This document shows positions 56,605-64,000 of a DNA stretch of 64,000 nucleotides, one piece after another. The notes under the pieces were generated by a model, which had not been told where the DNA came from, did not search any database, and saw only the letters and a program-made list of their open reading frames with translations. Where the stretch lies: the NCBI GenBank assembly GCA_021307315.1, contig JAJSPD010000016.1, forward strand, positions 310,001 through 374,000, read 5' to 3'. The stretch is from Bisporella sp. PMI_857. Its lineage: Eukaryota; Ascomycota; Leotiomycetes; Helotiales; Helotiaceae. Positions within the stretch are counted from its first letter, which is position 1, and each line of letters starts with the position of its first letter. Made by a program: the position numbers and the translations under genes.

Positions 56605-56812
56605 TGTCACGGCGCTGGCGCGCCTACAGCTCCTTTATGGCCTAACAGCCCGTAAGGCATCCACATTGGGGATCACGCGGAACGCCACGTGGCCCAAACA
56701 CCTGTATATATGCTTCCCTCTCTGCCTCCATAGTCCTGTAGTTCTATTATTCTCGATTCTTACCCGTATTACTTTGAGCCGTTGCTCTTATTCTACGTGC
56801 CGTGACAGGGGC
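56600..56812 (+). mobile_element. 203-bp solo LTR nested in a hairpin module, 5-bp target duplication
   Basis: The insert (56605-56807) begins TGTCACGGC and ends GCCGTGACA, a perfect 9-bp inverted pair with the TG..CA ends of LTRs. It is flanked by GGGGC at 56600-56604 and 56808-56812. Removing it and one GGGGC restores the module consensus exactly (..AATAAGGGGGC joined to TTGGGGGCTTAGCC..). The insert has a TATATATGC box in its middle, as an LTR promoter would. With no internal region it is best read as a solo LTR left by recombination. Orientation is assumed from the TATA box. Confidence 0.88.
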
Positions 56813-57058
56813 TTGGGGGCTTAGCCCCCAATTTATAGGCTCTTGAATGAATCTTTTACAGGCTCTTGAATCTTTTACAGGCTTTGACGGTGGAATTGAA
56901 ATCAGGTGACTTTTAAATACCTGTAGAGTGTTCTTAAACACGGGCCATTTACAGGTCCGTACGTTAGCTACTGCACACGTTTTTTGACCATGAAGCTTGT
57001 AGCTTCAGCAAAATATCAATCAATCAATCAATCAATCACCTTGCATCTTTTATCCGTA
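56813..57058. other. upstream of the Helitron coding region
   Basis: It contains the rest of the interrupted module, TTTACAGGCTCTTGAAT-type repeats, another CATTTACAGGTCCGTACG lead and a CAAT tetranucleotide run at 57018-57038 just before the ATG. Confidence 0.5.
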
Positions 57059-60000
57059 ATGGCTACTAAATGTTGCTCTGCGTGTGCTAATACACGTGAA
57101 CTCTCCCTATTTCTTCAAGATCCTGCTAATCCTGCCAGCAGACTTTTTGCTACCTGTTCTCGATGCCGCGAAGCTCGAGCTCGATCACGGCAAAAACGAG
57201 CTTTACAGCCTGTCGACTCTAATATACAGCCCCGAAAACGTGTCAATCGATCTGCGAGCGTTGTTACACGCCCAGAAACACCTGTTGCAGGCCCGGAAAC
57301 TATTCGACCTTTTTTCCTTCAGAAACAATGCCGCCACCTCCTCCTGTACCCGAAATTACTATTGAACAACCTCCTCAACAACCTGCGACAGAGCCGGGTT
57401 TTATATCTGCGGAGCAATGGCAGTATATTCAGAACTTCCACGAAGCTATGAATGCTATAGAAATGGAAACCTGTAGCCGGTGTAATGAACGCTGGTTTGA
57501 AATGCACTTACGGGCCGGACTTTGTCGGCGGTGTTCTCTACGAGACAAAAACAACCAGTTACCTTTTTTGATAAGCGTGGATAATGATATGGATCCCGGG
57601 GAAGTTCCTTCTTACCTGCCAGCTTTAAGCCAAGTTGAAGAGATGATTATTGCCCGTTCACACGTTCAAATGGTTGTTCATCGAGTTCGCGGCCACCAAT
57701 ATCACTATTCGGGCCATTGCGTGAGCTTTACACAAAACATTGTCAAAACAGTTGATGTATTACCTAATTTGCCTGCTGAATTAGATATAGTGCTTTTACG
57801 GCCGTCCGACAGTGTTCTACAGGCCGATTCTCGATATTCTCGCCAGTACACAAAGATTTTCGGGTCCGTAAAGATCGGGTTTTAACTTGGCTTCGGTTTC
57901 TACAGGCTCACCATCCAGATTACAAAGATATTGCAATTTCAATAGCCCGTGTTAATACGCTTCCGGAAAACGGTGATGTTTCTTCCTCTATTCTTTCTAT
58001 TGTTGAAAATAATAACTCTGATAGTGATTTGAATCCGGATCCTGTACCGCCTGTTACAGACGGCGACTTGCCTCCTCCAAATTCTCAGTCGATGGTTCCA
58101 AATATCGACGTCGACACTACAGAGTTTGATCTGATATTAGCGAGCCTTACAGCCGAGCGTACCGCTCAATTCCCATCAAATTACGGGCTGCCAGCACCCT
58201 CTATTCGCTCGACTCCTTTAGATGAGGCAGCCGGAAACGATAGGCTGTTTGCTATGGCTTTTCCGACTCTCTATCCTACCGGCCGCGCCGAGTTCAACGC
58301 TTCACGGATCCGTAAAGTCAACCTGACGGAGTATGCGCGGCATTTGCTCTGCTATAAGGATGGCAGATTTGGCCAGCATCCTCGCTGGCGGTTTTTGGTT
58401 TTCAATATTTTGATGCGGCGAAAAGCTAGCAAATCGGCCCGGTTTTATGTTTCTAAGCACCCAGAAACCAAGGATTTTACTCGTGAAGAGCTTGTAGAAA
58501 CGTTAGTCAACAACCCGAATCACATCCTGCCTCAAATCGTTCGTCAAGGAAGCTGTTTAACCGGCACACGCCCATTCTGGAGAAATCGAAGCAATGCCTT
58601 ACAGGCACAAGCTCGATTTCTTAGCTCTGAGGCAGCCCCTGTTTTCCTTACGTTTAGTGCAGCTGATATGCAATGGGATGACCTACACCGTCACTTGCCA
58701 GGGCGAAACGAGCTTCCTATAGGTAATGAAATCGTGGCACAGAAATGGAAATGGGACACCGTTCAGCCTGCCCTCACATTATTGCTCACTACCTTTACCT
58801 TCGGTTTAAGGCTTTTTTACAGTACGTTATCAAGCCGTTTCTCAAGTTTACCGATTCATGGGATCGTTCGGAATGGCAAGCTCGTGGATCCGGCCACTTT
58901 CACGGGCTGTTTTGGATCGCAGACGCACCTCAACTTGACCCGGATACACCTGCAAGACTAGAAGAATTTGCTCAATACTGGGGCGCGCGGATCACAGCGG
59001 AAAATCCCAATCAAGCACGGCTTCCGGATGCCCGGAATCCAGCATCTCTTGCGTTTACCGACGTAGAAAACACGGCTGATCAATTTACGGCTTTAATTAA
59101 TCGCCTTCAACGTCATAGCACCTGTACTCCAAGCTACTGTTTACGGGCGAAAAAGGGTTCGTTAGCTCCTCCAACTTGTCGTTTTTTTTTCCCAAGACCT
59201 CTATTCGACACCGCGGTGGTAACTAAAGATATCAACCACAAAAATTTGATTTTTTCTCCGGCTCGAAACCATGCTACTTTGAACCAGGTTGCACCTGTAA
59301 TTACGCTAGGCTGGCTGGCCAATACCGACATTCAGCCGCCTGTTACAATTCATGCAGTGTTATCTTATTTAGGGAAATACGTTTCAAAAGCCGAAAAGGC
59401 TTCGGTGTCATATACAGAGCTTCAGGCCCAAATTCTTCCGTATATTAATGACCGCGCTCCTTTGCTGTCTTTTGTTTCTCGGTTGCTTAATAAGCTAATT
59501 GGAGAGCGTGACTGGTCTGCGCAGGAAGTATCTCATATTCTATTAGAGCTTCCGGTGCAAGAATCCACTCGGCAAGTTGTAAATCTTGACTGCCGCCCGG
59601 AAGAGCAACAGAAAGATTTGATATTCCTTGAATCTGGAGAGGTTTCCGCACAGCGTTCTACTTTACGGCGGTATCGAGAACGGCGTCAAGATTCGGTCGA
59701 TCTTGCGCTTGCTAATCTTTCTTTGTTTGAGTGTTTACGGGGATGGGATTGGATCAAGTGGTTACACCGGCCCCGAGCTAAGCTTCGTGTTATTAACTAT
59801 TATCCACGGTATTCAAGCCACCCTGCTTCGCCTGAGTATACGGACTATTGCCGAGTAAAGCTTATGTTACATCATCCGTTTACGGAATGGGATGACTTAC
59901 TTTCGGTTGACGGGCAGGTTTACACGTCTTACAGCGACGCGTTTTCGGCTTGTGTACAGGCGCATTCTCATCCTCCGGACTACTATACCGACCCGGTATC

Positions 60001-61711
60001 TGACGAAAACTCAGAGTCCGATGACAGCGATATTGAGCTAGAAGAAGAAGAAGAAGGCGATGCTTTGTTGGATGATTTTGAGCTTTTAGCTCGCCGGCGC
60101 CCAGGTCATGATCTTACACAGGTTGACACTACTGGCCTGGGTCAACGTTTACTTGATCAGCAATATGACTGGTCAGCACATATTGGTCGCTGCAATATAC
60201 GCCCGGACATGTGGAAACAGTTCAAGGATAGTCATCAGACTGTACAGGCTGTTACAGTTGATTCTTCGCCCGAAAGCCTAAATGCGGAACAGCTAAAGCT
60301 TTACCATATAGTTGTCTCTCAATACGCTCACGAGCTTAGTGCAGCAGCATCACAAGAGCCTGCGCCTGCTCAATTACTATTGAATGTCGACGGGTCTGCC
60401 GGGACTGGGAAAACGTATGCACTTTTAAAACTGTGTGCTCGTCTTCAGGAACTCGCGATTGAAGCTGGAAAAAGCAATCCGGTATTCCGAGGCGCTCCTA
60501 CCGGTATTGCCGCTTTCAATATTGTCGGCCAGACTTTACATAGCTTGCTTCGGCTTCCAGTTAACGGCAAAATTTCGGACATGAGCACGTCGACTTTACA
60601 GGCTTTGCAATGTCAGTTTCAGCATTGTCGATTTCTCGTTATCGATGAAAAGTCTATGATAGATTTGACAACCTTATCACTGATTGACGATCGTTTACGG
60701 GCGATTTTCCCTTCGAGCACACGTCCTTTCGGCGGACTAAACGTTCTATTATGTGGAGATTTCTTTCAATTGCCACCTGTAGGAGGCAAGCCGCTGTACA
60801 TTTCGGCTACTCCAACCGCGCTTCATGCTATTAAAGGCCAAGGTTTATATCGAAAATTTGATCGATCTGTTCGGCTGACTGAAGTTATGCGGCAACAAGG
60901 AGAAGACGATCTTTCAACCAAGTTTCGGGCTGTTTTAAGTGAGTTACGGGTTTCCCAGTTGTCAATTGCTGGCTGGGAACTGCTTTGCACACGCATCGCA
61001 AATACGCTTTCCGCAGCCGAAGTCCAAAGTTTTGCGACGGCTTTGCGGCTCTATTACACTAAGCACGAAGTCGCGGAACGGAACTTTACGTCTTTGGCTG
61101 CATTACAACAGCCTGTTATCAAAATTACAGCTCGGCATACTGGCCGTAATGCTGCTCGAGCTACCGAAGATGAAGCCGATAATTTGTCACCAGAGCTGTA
61201 CATATGTATCGACGCTCGTGTTATGCTTACGGCTAATTTATGGACCGAACATGGCTTGGTTAACGGCTCTATGGGTACTATTGTAGATATATCTTGGCCT
61301 GCCGGTGCAGATCCTTTTACGGCTATGCCGTCGGTATTGCTCGTTCGTTTTGACACGTATACCGGCCCGGATTTTCCAGACTGTCCGCCCGGAATCGTGC
61401 CTGTATTACCTTCTTTTCATTCGTATGACTACAAAGGCGTTTCCTGTTCTCGTACGCAGTTTCCGATACGGCTGGCATATGCTATTACGGTTCACAAAAG
61501 CCAAGGACTAACGCTTTCTCAAGCTGTATTGAACTTGAATCAAAAGGAGCATTGTGTCGGTCTTTCATATGTTGCGGTTTCACGAGTGAAAACTTTGAAC
61601 GGGTTGCTTTTTGAAAGCCCGTTTGATTTTGAACAGTTTCGAGGCAAGGAATCATCTGTATTCAAAGATCGAGAGCTAGATTTTGCTTATAGAACTGCTC
61701 AGTTAATATAA
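57059..61711 (+). pseudogene. Helitron Rep/PIF1-helicase protein, broken by frameshifts
   Basis: The start MATKCCSACANTRELSLF carries paired CxxC motifs (..ATCSRCREARARS); a second zinc motif is METCSRCNERW..CRRCS. The Helitron-like N domain follows (AMAFPTLYPTGRAEF, PVFLTFSAADMQWDDLHRHL), then the HUH site in [14 protein letters not shown] and the tyrosine motif [12 protein letters not shown]. The C-terminal PIF1 helicase has [13 protein letters not shown] (Walker A), [34 protein letters not shown] and [10 protein letters not shown]. These parts define rolling-circle Helitron transposases. Frame changes are needed near 57310-57325 (a T6 run), 57840-57855 and 58745-58775, so this copy is probably defective, or each is a sequencing indel. 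Element ends could not be fixed. Confidence 0.88.
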
Positions 61712-62225
61712 CTACCCAAAACACAAGCTGTTTGTAACTCATTTCCTTAGCTTTACTATTTTATAATCTTCTCAACTTTTCAATTGCTTGTTATACAACT
61801 GTACAATTCTTCAATAACGAACGAATCGATGTGCCGTCAGCCTAGAAACCCCTTTCCAGAAGAGTGAGTCTTGGCCGACGATGCAACGGGTCCCAAACCG
61901 GGTCGTCGACAGCAGTTGTCACCAACTACCATACGTCCTACCCACCGGCTCAGCGACGGTCACTTCCACAGTTCCCCTATCTCTGCCTTTCGTGAGCCAG
62001 GACGCGCACAATTCAGCACCCCGTTTCTTGGGTAGGGGTCGTAGCTGTGGCCTAGACACTCATAGATGCAGGGAGGAAAAGCTTCCGCAACCATCGCACC
62101 GACAGATAGTACGCAATCCCCATAGATAGGCCAAGAAGTAAAAGCTCTAACAATGTTGAATTGCTAGAATGAGTGTTGAAACGTGGCTGTATTAGTCAGC
62201 ATGTCAACGTCACAAACGGAACTAC
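61712..62225. other. downstream of the Helitron coding region
   Basis: AT-rich to about 61815, then GC-richer sequence with no recognisable gene. The composition change near 61815-61830 may mark the element's right end, but no CTRR plus hairpin terminus is certain. Confidence 0.4.
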
Positions 62226-62277
62226 AATCCAGTTCCAGAATCCAGTTCCAGAATCCAGTTCCAGGATCCAGTTCCAG
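62226..62277. repeat. 13-bp minisatellite, 4 copies
   Basis: Four head-to-tail copies of AATCCAGTTCCAG (the last begins GATCC), followed by degenerating CCAGTACCAG and CCAGGTCCAG words to about 62335. Confidence 0.9.
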
Positions 62278-62399
62278 AAAAGCCAGTACCAGAAGCCGGA
62301 AGCCAGAAGGAGCCAGGTCCAGATCCAATCCAGTATAATATAGGATCGATGATCCACAAGCCATTCCCCACTAGGCAAATGCACACGTGATGCAGTTAC

Positions 62400-62810
62400 C
62401 TGGACCTCCAACGCTGCTGCGATTGAAAGCGACAACACGTTGGAACACCTTAAAGCTTACTTATGATGCAATACACCAAGCAAACTCTCCAGTGGTTGAA
62501 TCTCCGCCTTTGCCGCCAAGAGCAGCGCGAAAGCATGACAGACAAGGTAGGCTACGGGTAGGAGATCTCATCAACTATGGGACAATTGCACGACTACTAG
62601 AGCCGAACAACTTCAACGCTGCTATCAAAGACAACACGTTGGACCACTTTAAGCTGGTTACAGTGTGTGCACACTGGGCAGGCTGTCGAGTGGGTGTATC
62701 TTCCCCTATAACCGCCAAGCAGGTAGAGTACAGGTGGGAGATCGCTACAACTAAGAGACAATCAAAGCAATGGCGGAGACCCATGCTGGCAGTGCTCCCC
62801 GACCTGAAAG
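62400..62810. repeat. two diverged tandem copies of a 205-bp unit
   Basis: The word CAACGCTGCT recurs at 62409 and 62614. The pairs GACAACACGTTGGA and ACACGTTGGACC, CCGCCAAG and CCGCCAAG, GGTAGGAGATC and GGTGGGAGATC also line up at about 205 bp spacing. One open frame crosses both copies (62387-62842) but has no recognised motif. Confidence 0.6.
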
Positions 62811-64000
62811 AACAGCGGAGGGACCCGAAAACTACTCAGTGACTGTAGTCAGGAGGGGGAAGGTCAGTACAGGCGGAAGCGTGCACGTTCTTAAAGCCAA
62901 CCGGTACAGTTTGATTGCAAGTAGTCGCGCTGGGTTCAGATCCGTCAGGTCTTTTCAGGCTTACGCTCGACGCCACGGCTTGCACGTGCTACAACGACGT
63001 TAGAAGCATGTATCGACTTTGTTGATTACAAAAGATTCTTACCATATTGCTTCACCTTGAATTCGGAGAACTATTCGAAAAAGAAAGGAGTGTGTTGTTG
63101 TCCTGCTCGAGCCTTGACCTTATACCCAATTATATGGTTGTAGAGCTTCACTTTGTACGAGAGGATTCGAAGTTTGATGAGGAAATGAGGCTGTTCCTGG
63201 TGCTAGTAGTTAGCAATATGAACGGAGAGCAAGGAACGACTTTGCTCTGCTTTATATCGACAGCTATGGAGTTGTGAAGTTGAGGGAGCTTCGAAGATGG
63301 TTTTTGAGAGTTGAAGAGAGAAGCTATGAGCAACAGTTAGCAATGAGGATCAAGAGGGGGATCTGGCCTACTTATAGTTCTTGCGTTGCAGCCTTGCTGG
63401 CGCAGCCTTGCTACAGCTTCACCTTGCTGGCGCTACAGTTTCACCTTATCCACCAACTTGCATGATATTCGGAAGGAAACGAAGCTGTTCTTGATGAGGT
63501 CGTGATTCAAAGGTGAGAAGGAAAGCCGATCATGAGATCGATCTACGCAACGTCAACGTATTGAAAGCGTTACAAAGGAAAGATACTCTTACATACTCTT
63601 CAATTCTCTCATGCTGAATGCTTATTTGTTGCTATTACATTCAATACAGTCGAAGCATGGAGTTCGAGGCATGAGAGGTTCGTATGAGGGGTTCGGTGTA
63701 GAGGAGGGAATCGATCTGAAGGTAAACAGTTAGCATTTAGTTCTCGCGAGCAAATCTAAGGAACTGGGAATCGAATAGAGGATTGATTAGATCCTCGAGA
63801 TACTTTTCTGAGAGAGATCGAGATCTCTGAAGGTTGTTTTATTGTTGTTGTTGTAAGGTTGTAGGTTGGAAAAGGATGAAGGAGAAGTTGTAATGAAGTC
63901 GATATTTTATCGCTGGCTAGGCAAGTTGATATTCACTCTCGAGGCCATGAGGTGAGTCACGTGATGCCACGACATATAGCGCAAACGCTTGAAAGGAAGA
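62811..64000. other. no gene recognised
   Basis: Only short open frames. A TTGTTG microsatellite lies at 63842-63855, and GCTGGCG..CAGC..TTCACCTT words repeat at 63397-63445. No RNA gene could be supported. Confidence 0.45.

Noticed and set aside
62880..62965. Possible tRNA with a B-box-like GGTTCAGATCC
   Set aside because: No matching A box, anticodon arm or acceptor stem could be folded around it.

Overview
The window reads as nuclear DNA of a filamentous ascomycete. Genes carry short introns (about 48-75 nt) with GTANGT donors. Housekeeping genes sit 0.2-0.6 kb apart, often as divergent pairs, and fungal families such as cutinase, the SAT4/rhodopsin-like receptor and NHR-type PRPP synthetase are present. 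Leotiomycetes is my best guess from general similarity; nothing in the window proves it. I deduced gene models from splice sites and reading frame; most multi-exon models sum to a whole number of codons.

Layout. 0-3.5 kb: the 5' part of a HExxH metallopeptidase-like gene running off the left edge, a diverged 109-bp tandem repeat behind it, and a secreted cutinase-family gene. 4.0-9.6 kb: a complete Tad-type non-LTR retrotransposon (two ORFs) with a perfect 13-bp target-site duplication. 10.6-33.5 kb: conserved genes RPC17, PRPP synthetase, RPS0, mitochondrial uS15, VMA6, NOP58, an RS-Hub1 fusion, PIG-H, PUS3/DEG1, a divergent Rho-like GTPase, and a SAT4/rhodopsin-like membrane protein. Two decayed gene remnants lie at 14.2-16.2 kb. 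35.2-37.1 kb: a secreted FAD-linked (BBE-type) oxidase.

39.98-53.9 kb is the most unusual coding block. Dihydroxyacetone kinase and dihydroxyacetone synthase are divergently transcribed. They are followed by a sugar-type MFS transporter divergent from a Baeyer-Villiger monooxygenase, then an epoxide hydrolase divergent from an MDR enoyl-reductase-like gene. The kinase and synthase are intact. The synthase/kinase pair is the known chemistry for fixing formaldehyde onto xylulose 5-phosphate and phosphorylating the dihydroxyacetone formed. The monooxygenase, hydrolase and reductase each carry frameshifts and/or in-frame stops, so the block looks like a partly decaying catabolic or tailoring cluster.

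54.0-61.8 kb is repeat-rich: a perfect 23-bp minisatellite, a family of about 100-bp modules ending in a G/C-rich hairpin (one copy altered only by G-to-A and C-to-T changes), a long 15-bp array, a nested 203-bp solo LTR with a 5-bp target duplication, and a Helitron-type Rep/PIF1-helicase coding region broken by at least three frameshifts. 61.8-64 kb holds small repeats and no gene I recognise.

The window also contrasts an intact LINE with other sequences showing transition-only decay (a GFA-family remnant with zinc cysteines turned to tyrosine, a CAG-to-TAG stop, the altered hairpin module). This suggests repeat-induced point mutation acted in this genome but spared the LINE.
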